Positions 1 to 20,554 of a stretch of 64,000 bases of DNA are shown here, one piece after another; position 1 is the first letter of the stretch; every line of letters begins with the position of its first letter. Position numbers and translations under genes: made by a program. Source of the stretch: Cladorhizidae sp. MBARI D1340-BT2 (lineage: Eukaryota; Porifera; Demospongiae; Poecilosclerida; Cladorhizidae); assembly GCA_028752905.1 (NCBI GenBank), contig JAQNBH010000015.1:14460036-14524035 (forward strand), in the 5' to 3' direction. The notes beneath the pieces are model-generated. The model had not been told where the DNA came from, searched no databases, and saw only the letters and a list, made by a program, of their open reading frames with translations.

Positions 1-479
1 AGACGTGTCTCCATAAGTGGGAAAAGATACTGAATCTGGTTTTGGAACTTTCCGTGGATCGAATATAGACAATGCTGATACAACAGAATGCAACATAATT
101 CGATTTCACAAAAGCCCACCTCCATTATACGAGTGACAAGTGACTATATCTAATCTATATATGCTGATTGCCGTAGCATGCAACTTCAGCAAATATTTAA
201 GATGGAATGTTGTACTAAAGATTTTAGAAAAAGTGCATGCCATCATAAGTAGCAGCTATATATACAGTTAGTACTGCAAAAATACCTGTGGGTAAAACAC
301 TTTCGTACTCCACGCGGAAGCCCAGGGTGCACGTCCCCTTTCCGCACCATCCAGGCTCTCCGCCCCCCCTTATTTTTCCATATCTCAAGTTCGCCCCCGC
401 TTGGCAAAATTTCTGTATACAACCCTGTATATGGATTGTCCCACGAAAGAACAGCTAAACCATTCTATCCAGAACATGC

Positions 480-511
480 TTTACTTGCTAGCTACTTAGC
501 TAGCAAGTAAA
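480..511. repeat. Perfect 14-bp inverted repeat (hairpin)
   Basis: The left arm at 480-493 (TTTACTTGCTAGCT) is exactly complementary to the right arm at 498-511, with a 4-base loop ACTT. No transposon end or gene was recognised at this spot, so its role is unknown. Confidence 0.85.
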
Positions 512-544
512 CAAAACTCACTGGCATAGTCTTCTTCGTCACTG

Positions 545-987
545 CTAGACTCTCCTGCGCCCAAACAGACTATCGAGCGGCACCGCTCTCGCCAGAAATT
601 TGTCCAAAAGTATCTCCCACCCATCGATAGCACAATTTCAGGATCAATGCTACTCTTCCCAAGTTAGAAATAGATTACTTCACCTTCCTTGCTGCTACTT
701 TCGTCCTCTGATAGGACCTAGTCGTCGTCTTGAATCCTAGAAAGAAATTGGTCTCTGACCGTCATTTCCAACTTGATAAAAAAGTGAACAGTCAGAGATT
801 TCAATTTTACTTTACCTTAGTTACCGAACCCGTACGGCTCTTATATTCGGCACGTACGTAGAGCAAGAATTGAGCTATTTTTTTATATTCCTATCTTAAT
901 TTACAACCGAACGATTGATTTTTTAATGATTTCCCCCCGATAATTATGTGGTTTGGACGTATATATACGCTTATGACGGTGAGTGGG
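545..987 (-). mobile_element. Probable piggyBac-like element end with acidic N-terminal remnant
   Basis: The right boundary reads GACGGTGAGTGGG followed by TTAA at 988-991. This resembles the end of the clearer piggyBac derivative at 28199 (CAGCGGTGAGAGGG then TTAA). On the minus strand near 510-560 there is a short acidic stretch, SSSDEEDYA, followed by a GTGAGT donor, which recalls the acidic start of piggyBac transposases. The opposite terminal repeat was not found, so the left limit is arbitrary. This is a weak call based on similarity between two places in the window. Confidence 0.3.
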
Positions 988-3081
988 TTAAAATATGTCA
1001 GATTTGGACCCCACATGAAATTAGTACAGACACCAATATCAATAAATTTGGCCGACCGGTTAGGGAGATATGGTCATTTGGTGGCCATGCCCACTTTTGC
1101 TAAAATCGCCGGTGGGCCATAACGTGAAAACTGTTGATCAGATGAGCTAAAACTTGAAATTTCACCCTTTCCACCATCAGCTACACCATATACTAAATAT
1201 GAACCATTTTGAAGGTGGGTGGGTTTAAAATGGGATGATTTGACGTGAAATGAGCAGATTATATGCTAGCTAGAGCTGGCCACACAGGCAAGTGAGAATG
1301 GGCTACATGGTTAATAGCTGACAGGAACAGATGGTGAAGTTCCATTCTGACTTAGCCACTCTACTCATCAACTATGGACAGGTTTGTTATTCTGGAAATG
1401 ATCGTCACTGTTACTGGCCGGGCTAACTAGAAATGATTGAGCTGGTTCTCGTTCCAACCTCAGTTGAATCTGTAAGGATATACTATTCTTAGTTACTTCT
1501 CCACATCACAATCCAAGCAAATACTATATGATGTGCTATGCTTGTGGCAAGACAATGGCTAGAGCAATGTGATCTAACAATACTAGGATCTCAAAGACAA
1601 TTTAATCATCTCCATTGCACCTTCGCTCGCCACTCAATGCCTAGCATTCATTACTAGTAATAAACATGGTAAATAAGAACAACTATGATTAGGCCATAGT
1701 TTAGTATTATACCGAGTATATAATTTCTTGTACAGCTTGACTTTGTACAGCTTGACTATAAAATTTAAAAAATTTAAAAAAAGATCGGAATATTATATTG
1801 GTTTAAAATAAAAAAACATTTAAAGAAAGGACCCTTTACCTTTTAATATAAGAAGACCAATATTAAAATACTGCTTTTAGTTTGGAGTACATTTTAGTTT
1901 GGAGTACATTACACATGTCCTGTAAATGTCTGTGGTCTACATTGGTCAATTCTTGTTTCGTTTCTTCTTTTGACTATTATACTTTTGACTATTATAATAT
2001 ATATATATATATATATAATTTGTTTTTTGTTTTTAAAATAAAACATTTTTTGTCTTGCAGAGTATGCAGGCCTTGAAAAATACATTTTCTTGTCCCATTT
2101 TCTTGTCCAATTTAAAAAAATTAAACAAAAGAAAGGTAGAGTCATCATAACCTCATACTTCATTGGTCTCAACTTTTTCAAGATAAGCTTCCCCAATCAA
2201 TTAACAAATGACTCACTTCTTCATGCAAAGCTACAGCTGTTGCTAGCATGCTCAAGCTGCTATCCCACATAGGTTAATTAAGATTCAATGGTCCATTTTC
2301 CAAGAATAACCATTTTCCAAGAATAAAGAGACACATACACAATGACTTTCTCAATAATCAACTTCAAATGGCTCTCGACATTTCAGTTAGATGTTCTGAT
2401 GAAGGCTAGAGCATCTAGCTGAAGCATCGAAGAACAAATATTGAGAAAAGCATTATATTCTACTATGTTAACTGAGAATTAATTTAGATTATAGACACAG
2501 TTGTTTGTCATATTATGGGTACAGCATATACAGTAAAACCTATTAGTTCTTGGGACTAGAGGAATTACTTTGCTGTAACAGAGTTTTGCATTGACGGATA
2601 AAGACTAAAAAAATCCATCAAATATTTTACAAAACTATCTCTAATAGCATAGTATCTGACTACAAAATCCTTAACATATGGTACAGTACCTTCCCTTAAT
2701 GTTAAAAGCTCCAAATTTTGGTGATGTACGTAATTTCTACTTTTTTGTGCCGACTCTTTCCATTCTAACGTCGCTAACAAATATATGGCTATGGCTGCAA
2801 GAGCTTCAGTCTCTTTACTTCGATAGTTAGAGGTCACCACGTTTATCACTGGACTTCGATGAAGTAGCCATAATGGCTTAAGAATGCGGTATTCTTCATG
2901 ACAGGTATAGTGTAGCTTACTCTACTCTAACTAGATTCTGGCTGTAACATTTTGTACCACTCCTGCTTGCTTCATTAACAGAAGCTCAGCATTGGTGTTA
3001 GAGCTCGTGTCTACTGCTATAGCTAGGGAAGGAACCACAACAACTTTCGATGGCCTGCCAGGCAAACCCTAAATGTATATA

Positions 3082-3615
3082 CAGTAGACCCTCACTAATC
3101 CGAATAGCCTGGAGATCTGAGTAGTTCGGATTAGTGAAATTTTCGGATTAGTGAATATCATTATATTGAACTCTGATTTTTTTTTTTTTTTTTGGCAGGT
3201 GTGGGTTGACAGGTGTGGGTTGAATACTGGGTGGTGGGAGTACAAGTTATTTTTAATCATTATGATCCCTTCCCATCCTCATTCTTTTAGCAGATCTCCG
3301 GAATCCCATCTCAGTCATCTTCCTTTTGCATCCTCACAACTCGCTGCCCTTCTTCTTTATGTCTGAGACACTCCAACTCCATACTGTTCAGATAGTAACT
3401 TGTAGCTTTTCTTCCCGAGTTGGTCCAGGATCTCGACCTTCTCCTCAATGGTAAGGCTCTTGTTGCTCTTTTCTTCTCCATATCACTGCAGCTGCATCGT
3501 ATGACAGGCTCGTGGTAGGTTCAAAGTTCAATAATGGCACGCATTTTGTATTGTTTGTTTTTTGCTACCTAATGCAGTTCGGATTAACGGGGTCCGGATT
3601 AGCGAGGGTCTACTG
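3082..3615 (-). mobile_element. Tigger/pogo-type DNA transposon, short decayed copy
   Basis: Terminal inverted repeats begin CAGTAGACCCTC at both ends and carry (C/T)TAATCCG motifs. The element is flanked by TA dinucleotides (3080-3081 and 3616-3617), the target duplication expected of the Tc1/mariner-pogo superfamily. Minus-strand sequence around 3370-3490 still encodes a recognisable but frameshifted copy of the N-terminal helix-turn-helix of the transposase, read better in the related copy at 22682-24012. No catalytic domain remains, so it is non-autonomous. Confidence 0.75.
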
Positions 3616-3928
3616 TATTACCGCTTTTACGGTATGCACAGATAATACTAACTAATTAAAGTGTGGGTAACATCTGTGCCAGGCATCTAGATGTGTTGTT
3701 CACACCTGCTCAGTGTCTGGATACATCCAGGTAATGGCATCCAAGTTCTCCATGAAATATTCTTGTGGCTCCAAATAATCCGATGCTTGAGATTCTTTAA
3801 TAAACTACGTACTCAGACATTCTCACTTGACTTAGAAAATATGTTATTTCACTCAGCAAAAAATTACTTTGTCATTGAGTTTCTGTACTATAGAAAAGCA
3901 TAGGAATAAAAAGGGACTGGGCTGACTA

Positions 3929-4551
3929 CCGTATTCACTCGAATATAAGTCGTGTATTCACTCGAATATAAGTCGCACACTGAATAGAAGTCGCTCTGAA
4001 AGCCGCACTCCAAGTTATTTACACCACCGCTCTTGCACACACGCAGTCGTTTATCATTAGCTAAGATGCTCTGCCGAATTGATCAAGAAATCATTCCGTG
4101 CTTGTGGCATCACTGTGAAGGCAGATGGGTCTGAAGATGGAGAAATTCACTGCCTCAAAGACGATAAAGTAGAAGCTTTAGCTATCCCAGCCATTACACA
4201 AGCTACTCGCCAGCTGTTGGAAGGAAGTGACAGCGGTGGAAAAGATCCATTTGCTTCCCTGGACGAAGAGGATGAAGAACAGATCGAACATAACGAACTC
4301 ATTGTAGATAACGATAGCGATTAGTTAACTCAAAATCAGCCCAACTACTAACGATAGCAATTAGGAACTCTTGTCAGCCAACTACTACCTAGCTCAATGT
4401 TTGAAATGAAACGATCACAACCACAATGACTCAGCCAAAAAAAAATTGCATCAGCACAATGCAAGACTGGCTTGGCACTGCGCAAGCGCAAAGTTCGCAA
4501 CTTGATTTGGCTGAAATAAATACATGTCGCGACTTATATTCGAGTGAATAC
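3929..4551 (+). mobile_element. Pogo-like element with duplicated left terminus
   Basis: The left end holds CACTCGAATATAAGTCG twice in tandem (copies at about 3931-3952 and 3954-3975), and the right end at 4529-4551 carries the inverted complement. TA dinucleotides at 3927-3928 and 4552-4553 look like the target duplication. Inside is the C-terminal tail of a pogo/Tigger-type transposase. The DDE core is missing, so this is a deletion derivative of a family different from the CAGTAGACCC copies. Confidence 0.7.
4079..4324 (+). pseudogene. Pogo/Tigger-type transposase C-terminal remnant
   Basis: About 80 codons are open and read IKKSFRACGITVKADGSED near the start, then an acidic tail with DEEDEEQIEHNELIVDND. 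A 'SF-K/R-x-CGI' block followed by an acidic tail is how many pogo-type transposases end. It lies between the terminal inverted repeats at 3931 and 4551. The first methionine of this frame is not a convincing start. The DNA-binding and catalytic parts are absent, so it cannot be functional. Confidence 0.6.
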
Positions 4552-4639
4552 TACTTTAAGTATAATATTGGTGTACATGATTTTAATGGCAAAAAATTTT
4601 TGGTTCCCCCTCTCTTCTGACAAGGCAATCCAGTTTTTA

Positions 4640-5230
4640 TTATTTTTTTTTTTTTATACATTTTTTGTCTCGTTTCTTGTTTAGTTTTCTTTCTTAAATA
4701 CTACAGTTGGGCAGCCTCCATCCAAGAACTTTGCAATAGTTGTTAAGGATAACTCCAGAACTAACCAACATAATATATACATGGATTACAAGTAGTTACC
4801 TGGTTTTGAAGTGATGTTAACTATTGTCACAAGAGAAAACTTCTCGGTAAACCAACTGACCCTTCTTTGCAGCAAAAACGTGCAGTAGACTCAATATTGC
4901 ACCCACACAACGTGTTTGTTATTATGCCGATCTTTGTGTTTTACTGAATTGAGAAACATTAGTTGCTATGCATCGGACAATTTGAAGTCATCTGGTAGTA
5001 CAACTATAATGAATGCTCCTATTGTACACAAATGTGCATGAGGAAAGAGTAGATGGAAGATCCTTGAAGACGAATCTCATGACTTAAATGGTTTTAGGGA
5101 CTACTGGTTTGCTACCTTAGCAAAGGATTCAAGGAACACTGGAAGTGTTTTGGGAGCTGACATGTACATACCATTTAGGATGCTAAGAAGCGAGTATTAG
5201 CCAAGATGAGCTTCGTTTAGTGTTGTTGGG
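4640..5230. repeat. Unclassified dispersed repeat, copy 1
   Basis: This stretch shares many blocks in the same order with 9600-10260 and 12620-13290, for example GGATAACTCCAGAACTAAC, a CTATTGTCA(C)AAGA block, AAACTTCT, and a GACAATTTGAAGTC/GACAGTTTGGAGTC block. No coding potential and no clear terminal repeats were found. It is probably an old non-autonomous transposable element. Confidence 0.6.
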
Positions 5231-14578
<9,348 letters not shown>

Positions 14579-15649
14579 TTTACCTCCTAGGTGAAATTGC
14601 AGGGTTAAAGTTCATACTCTCCCGCTCTTTTGTGGGACTCCTCCCGCTTATGAATGTAGCCGACGGCAACTACTGGAGATTACCACTGGATTTACCTTGG
14701 TGAGATCTTTAGTAACGAATGTTATGCATGGGTTGCGAGAGAAGAAAAAGAGAGCCTGTTAATGAGCACCAAGTAACCAGACTTCCCTGTTAGTCTTGCA
14801 GTTTGAGGGCTTGTGTGTGGGGGGGGAGGGATTGGGTGGTTATTAGGGTCTTGGTTAGTTGTCAGCTTATTTCAGACTGGCTTGTTCTTCTATTGGGTAT
14901 GTGAAAGTTAGCAATTAAGCAATTAATCGTAGTGCAGCCACAGCCAGCTTAGAATCTCCAGGCATTCATTCTATCAATCTCTTCACTATAATGACCATTC
15001 CAGATTTACGTAAGCCACACATTATTTTAAGGTAGGTGACCCAGAACTGTTTAAAACAGATGATTTGTGCTGCTAGCTTATAGCCTCTGTAAACAGTTTC
15101 TCACCGTTCACATTTGTTACAGGTGGTGAAAATACGGTGCTAGATAGCAAGCATACATAGATACACCATAGTGGTACCAATTTTTCCATCCAACTTCCTA
15201 CCGAGGGTTCACTTCGCTCGCCAATTATGTTGGAACAATGATGTTTTGCTACTAATTGCTAACCTAAGCTGCTAGATTTTTTTTTTTTAACTCGGCGATG
15301 ATCAATCGGCTTACTGTTGGCGGGTTCCGCTTCCAGGGTGGTAGGTGCCTAGGCCATTCTTTGTGTTGAGTCCAGCTGATAAATTTAAACTCACTTTTTT
15401 TTGTTTTTGGCCGTGTGTTTGCAATTGATCTCTAGCTATGCAGGCCTTCTTTATTTCCATGTGTGATGGACTAAAAACCATGTGGGTGATCTTAGGTCAG
15501 TTAATTTGCAAGGAACTGCCTCCATTGTTGAAAGTATTTTCACAGTTATATGAGTCATCTGGAGATGCTGAGGCATATAGTATATATATAATTTTATATC
15601 CTTCTGTTTGACTCGTGTTACAGTATATCAAGCAGTTATCTCCTATCAG

Positions 15650-15840
15650 AAGTTTCTCAGTTCCCTTGCTCACTTAAACTTGTTCATGCACAAGAAGAGT
15701 GCTGACTTCGGCAAGCTTCCCTTTATGCTCAAGACTACATTTGATCAACTAAATTTCATCAGGGAATTTGATACCAGTTGGTGTATTGCAGCTGAGACAG
15801 CCATATCAAACTCGGAAACTGAGGGTGTCCAACAATACTG
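15650..15840. repeat. Dispersed repeat shared with 54120-54280
   Basis: Both places carry CCTTGCTCACTTAAACTT, GACTTC(G/A)GCAAG, CATCAGGGAAT(T/G)TGAT and CCATATCAAACT(C/T)GGAAACT in the same order and spacing. The open frame here is incidental: the second copy is broken. Confidence 0.7.
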
Positions 15841-15870
15841 AACCTTTGTCAGTTCAACAGTTGCTAGTCA

Positions 15871-16030
15871 AGGTTTCATTTAGGGGGGGGGGGGGACTGC
15901 CCGCCCCCTTGGAAATTGTATTCTTAAAATTCATTAGAAACTTTGTCACACCTTTAACCTTCATGCCCTCCCTTAAAATCCAGATTTCTCCAGTTGCCCC
16001 CCCCTTGGACAATTTTTTAAATGAGACCCT
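15871..16030. mobile_element. Small G/C-rich MITE with GGTTTCAT termini
   Basis: The element opens AGGTTTCATTTAG followed by a G-run and closes CAATTTTTTAAATGAGACCCT, so its ends are inverted repeats. Internally it has C-rich stretches next to the termini. It belongs to the same family as 17932-17998, 22354-22618 and 29852-30006. No coding sequence. Confidence 0.55.
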
Positions 16031-16527
16031 GCTAGTACAGTTGGCTATACCGTTATACTGATGTCAAATATTAACAACCGCTTCTCAGGTAGATGAGATA
16101 GTTCAGCTTGGTGCTTGACCCAGCTCTTCTTCCTGATGATGAGATGCTTTTCAGAGGTTATTGCATATAACCCTCAGCTGTCAACCTTGGCTAACTAACT
16201 TCTCCATGGAGAAGTTAGCTACATAGGTAGTCTGTAAGACGGGTAATTTTTTTCTTCTTTTCATGGTGTAAAAGTGGGAAGAGTAAGGAGAAGAACAAGG
16301 GACAACTTGATTTATCCAGGTTTCTTGTTCACGTTGGAATCTGCACTTTACGTCAGATTCACTGCCATGTGTGACTGGTTAATAGTCATCAGAACTGTAG
16401 CTCTTTAGCCTGCCATTTTGTATCTTTAGCTACACTGATGAGATGGTCAAGCATGGTTGCTGAAAATATTTTTTCTCAAATTGATTTTCAATTTCATTTT
16501 TGTTGTAGTGTTTGTGGTTTAGCCCCC

Positions 16528-16558
<31 letters not shown>

Positions 16559-16976
16559 TTGGTAGCTTGTTCTGGCCCAAGAAGTCTCGACCAATAGTTT
16601 ATTTTAAAAAACATATTTTTTAGGTCATTTGACACTTGGTCCACTACAAGCACTGTTTAAGAAATTAGTTCCATCTGAGCATGGACATTGATTGCTAAAT
16701 GAGCGGCCATTCTCTTGTTGACAGGTTCTTTAAGTGCCATGTCCCCACTCACCGTCACAAGCACCATATGGCTTGCGCTGGTTTTTTTTATTTATGAGCC
16801 ATAATTTATATCAGCTCATTTCTTGCTCTGTTTATCCACTTGTTGCTCTGTTTATCCAAAGTGCATCCATTCACTATCAGGTAAAAAAATTGTGAAACAC
16901 AAACCATTTACGGTTTTGACAATCCAAAAATTGATAAGGCAACTTAGTCTAGCAGAAGTCATTTTTCTAATGACAG

Positions 16977-19900
16977 GCGGTACTCTTGTCTTCGTCTGAG
17001 GATGGCTCGAGTGAGGAGGAAGATTGTGGCATCTATGCTTGCCTGGGTGAGCCTTCTTGCGATATGGAGCCTTGGATAACTTGGCCACGACAGGTGAAAG
17101 TTGGAGTGTGGGAGGATGAGCAATATCATGGAGATATTCTTATGTGTGATTCATAGTGGCAAAGAGTGAGGCCTGATCTATGCTTTGTTTACGGAGGACA
17201 AAATACAATATGAAATAAATGGCAATGTTGGGTTGTAGACTTTTTTTTTAAACACCTACTGTGTGGATCAAATATCGATATGCTTGTCAAACAACAATGA
17301 GGACCATTGCTGAGTGCAATAAATTCTGCATTGCAGTAAGTTAAGTGAAATTTCTGGACATGTTCAGTAGTTGCTACATATAGATGCTAAAGTGGCACAT
17401 TAGGAAGGTTAGGCGAAAGAAGCAGATTAAACTTACAGCTGCAACAATTGGTAGTTGTTTTAACAACAGACACTAGCTGATTGCTGCCAAGTCCTGTAGT
17501 GGTGGGCTTGAATTAATGAGGGGCAATAAACCAAGAAGCCCAATAAGTGAGTGCCAGTATGGAGGGTCCATTGTATACACAAAAATAACCTCGGCTGCTT
17601 GTGGTCACAAAACCCTGACTACAATATTTATCAACAAGAGCATTATCCCATAATATATGGTTGCTAGGGACTAGTGAATCTCGACTTGCATGTCGAACAG
17701 GAAGTTGATTTTTGGTATTGGGTATTGATCCAGTAACTGCTCTGTGAAACAGCCCTATGTGACCTAGTCCAAAACAGATTCAGCACTGTGACAATGTCAT
17801 ACACAGTTTATGCTCATGGCGATCATTGACCAATAGTTGGTTGTCATTTACAACAATGACTAATTATATCAGCGCTGTCATGGAGTGACCACCAAAAGGC
17901 TTTGTGTGTGTGTGTTGACTAGATCCAAGCCTGGGTTTCATTCATGAAGGAGGGAGGGGGGGGTTCTCCTCCCTGTGTGTGTGACTGTTTGAGACCCTGC
18001 AAGCGAGTGGTGGATGTTCAGCTTCGGGGATATGCTGTGGTCTATTTTAATGATTTTCAATTTTGCTTGTTTCATGAATAATGCTAGTGTTCTGCCCAAG
18101 TCCAACTTATTCTCTCCACTGTCTCCTCCTCAGCTGCTTCTCTCCATGTCTGCCGGACTTCAGAACGAAGTGAAATTAAACAACTGGTTTTTTCAAATTT
18201 TTCCCACTTTGAAGAAGGTGGTGGTTGTCGGAATTAAGGAGTAAGTTTATTTAAGGATTGTGCGTCAATGGGAGGGGAGGGCAGATCATGGTCATTGGGG
18301 GGGAGCCTTGCCAGCAATTTAATAATCACACTCTTCTATCATTTCTAGGGAATGGAAAGAGGGAAAGCAGCTCTTAGCAGTGTTCTTTTTGTTGTTGCTA
18401 TTGGTTGTTGTTGTTGTTGTTTTTGGGGGGAGGAACGTGCAAAATGTGTTAATTTAATTGCCACATGTTCCTGTGCATTAACTTCATATCAAACCCTGCC
18501 CCCCAAGGTAGGGAGTGAATGCCCCTCCCGCTTACCCCGGGAACAAAAGCACGCCAGTGGCAATAACAAAACGATAATGACCAACACCATCAAAACTTCA
18601 CGAATATCATTTGTCTTGGTAAGATCTAGCAAGGACCTTTGAATTTTTTACTTCTTCTACAGCTGTTTCGTGCACTAGGTAATCATCAGGAGTGAAGGAA
18701 GATGGGCTGAGCGGAGGTGTGTATTTGATAGACAAGTAGTTGATAGGTCGATTGCCTGGCAGACAGATGTGTGTGACTTGGGGGGGTGGGGGGGGAATTG
18801 CCAGAAGATGTGGTACCATAACCTTGTGGTTAAGACTTTTGGAGCTCCATAGATTCTGCATACTTCACTGTACATGATCTTGATATATAGCTCAACTGTC
18901 TCTGTGCTCTCTTTTGGAATGCGTAGGTAGAACTATAAGTTACATGCAGCCAACGTGCAGGTACCTCAAAACCCGAGTACGTGTACCTGAATTGGACTGA
19001 TTGGAGCCCAGTTGTGTCTGTAGGAAGCCCTCTCTAAGTGTTGATTTAGGCGCTAAAACATAACAAAATTCGGCAAGCATGGGTTGCAGGAAATTTCCCC
19101 ACATAATTAATCGTGTTTTAGCAGCTAATGATCAATTAGTTTTGTAGGGAAGGCTTCCTCTAGCCACAGATAACAATGGCTTGTTATGTCTGGCTTGCAC
19201 TTTCCACCAATCAGGAACCACAACTACAGTTTAGGCACACAGATTGTGAGGACTCCCACTTTGGCTGCATGTAACTTTAGCATAGTTATACCAATGCAAC
19301 TTCAAAAAGAGAGTGCACAGAAAGATCTATCATTTGAGTTATATAATCAAGTTCATACAGTGAAATGTGCTGAATCTACAGAGTTCTCAAGTCGTAACCA
19401 CAAGGGTTTTTGGTGTGCTGTTTGTATTTATAAATTTAGACCCCCTTCACATGAACATAAGTCCACTTTATCTCTACATTGTTTGTACAGCTCATCAGTT
19501 GTTATAGCCATTCAAGACTTGATGCTAGTAAGTTCCATCACGACCTTCAGATACTGACCCATCTCCGTTGTTGGAACAACTCGTACTCTCAAGCGTATCT
19601 GGCCGACATCTTCCTCAGCCAACTCCACACGTGCCTGCATCTCCTTCAGCTGCTGTAGCATCCTTTCCTCATGACGCTCCCACTTCTCTCGTTCCTTCTG
19701 CACCATCCGATAACACTCCAACTCTGCTGACTGACTGGCCTCTGAGATTTCCCTCTTCAAGTCCTCACAACGAGTATTCAGCTTCTCCAAACAGGTTTCC
19801 TTCACTGCCAACAGCTCCCGTAGCTCATCAAGTGCTTGTTGATCTTCCTGTGAGTCTCGCAACAGCTGGCCATATAGTGCCTTCACCTGCACACCTTCAG

Positions 19901-20523
19901 CAACCAAGTGCTCATGTTCTTCTAGCAGTTGGTCCCGCTCCGCGATAGCATCAATTTAGGTGAGCATTCTTCTGGATGCTTTTCTCTGAGACATGCATTC
20001 TCAACTTCGAGTTGCTGATTTGTTAGCCGTAGGTTGTCCAATTGTGTTCTCAACGCTTCCGTAGTAGACATCTCTGCTACTCAGCTAATCTGCTCTAGCT
20101 GCAACAGGCTATGGATTTTAAATCCTGGACTGGCCCCCAAATGTAGCGGTAAATAGTTATTATGGCCGGTTCACAACACGACGCAAAAAGCGAACATCGC
20201 ATCTTAAAGCGTCGTGTGAACCATGCGTTCATGCTTTAGGACGCGACGCAACATTCGGATAGACTCTAGTTCTATTTTTGCATCCAGGTGTGAAGCATCC
20301 TCAGCCAATCAGATTGCTTCTTCATCGCATGTGATTGTGTCAACCTGTGCATTATTTAGAAAGCTACACTAAGGGGAGTTTCTAAGAGCTGTCGGCGAAA
20401 TCGGATTCCCAAGTATTCGAGTATTCGCCATCTTCAATAACGAGGTCAACGGTTGGAATTCCATTCACAACGAGCGTCTTGGAATAGCATTGTGAACCAT
20501 GAGGACGCAGTAGAACACTTTAT

Positions 20524-20554
<31 letters not shown>

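Larger units (their letters stand above)
1..3081. other. Non-coding flank, no gene recognised
   Basis: I see no exon-like open frame with splice sites or a recognisable family in this stretch. It should contain, or lie upstream of, the missing last coding exon of RAD51 (minus strand), but I could not find the conserved C-terminal motif on the minus strand. The part around 1530-1670 resembles 28440-28550 (both include a CGCCACTCAATGCCT-like core), and 2340-2480 resembles 8890-8980 and 38060-38160, so dispersed repeats are present. Confidence 0.5.
14579..16976. promoter_or_regulatory. Divergent intergenic region between RAD51 and MIS18BP1
   Basis: RAD51 starts at 14578 on the minus strand, and the first recognised exon of the MIS18BP1 homologue starts at 16977 on the plus strand, so both promoters should lie here. 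A possible first coding exon of the plus-strand gene is 14991-15009 (an ATG, six codons, then GTAAG), but its phase does not join the exon at 16977 directly, so another exon would be needed. The stretch 15650-15840 is a dispersed repeat also seen at 54120-54280. No clear core promoter motif was identified. Confidence 0.4.

Noticed and set aside
15608..15841. 77-codon plus-strand ORF as a MIS18BP1 exon
   Set aside because: The sequence is a dispersed repeat with a broken second copy at 54120-54280.
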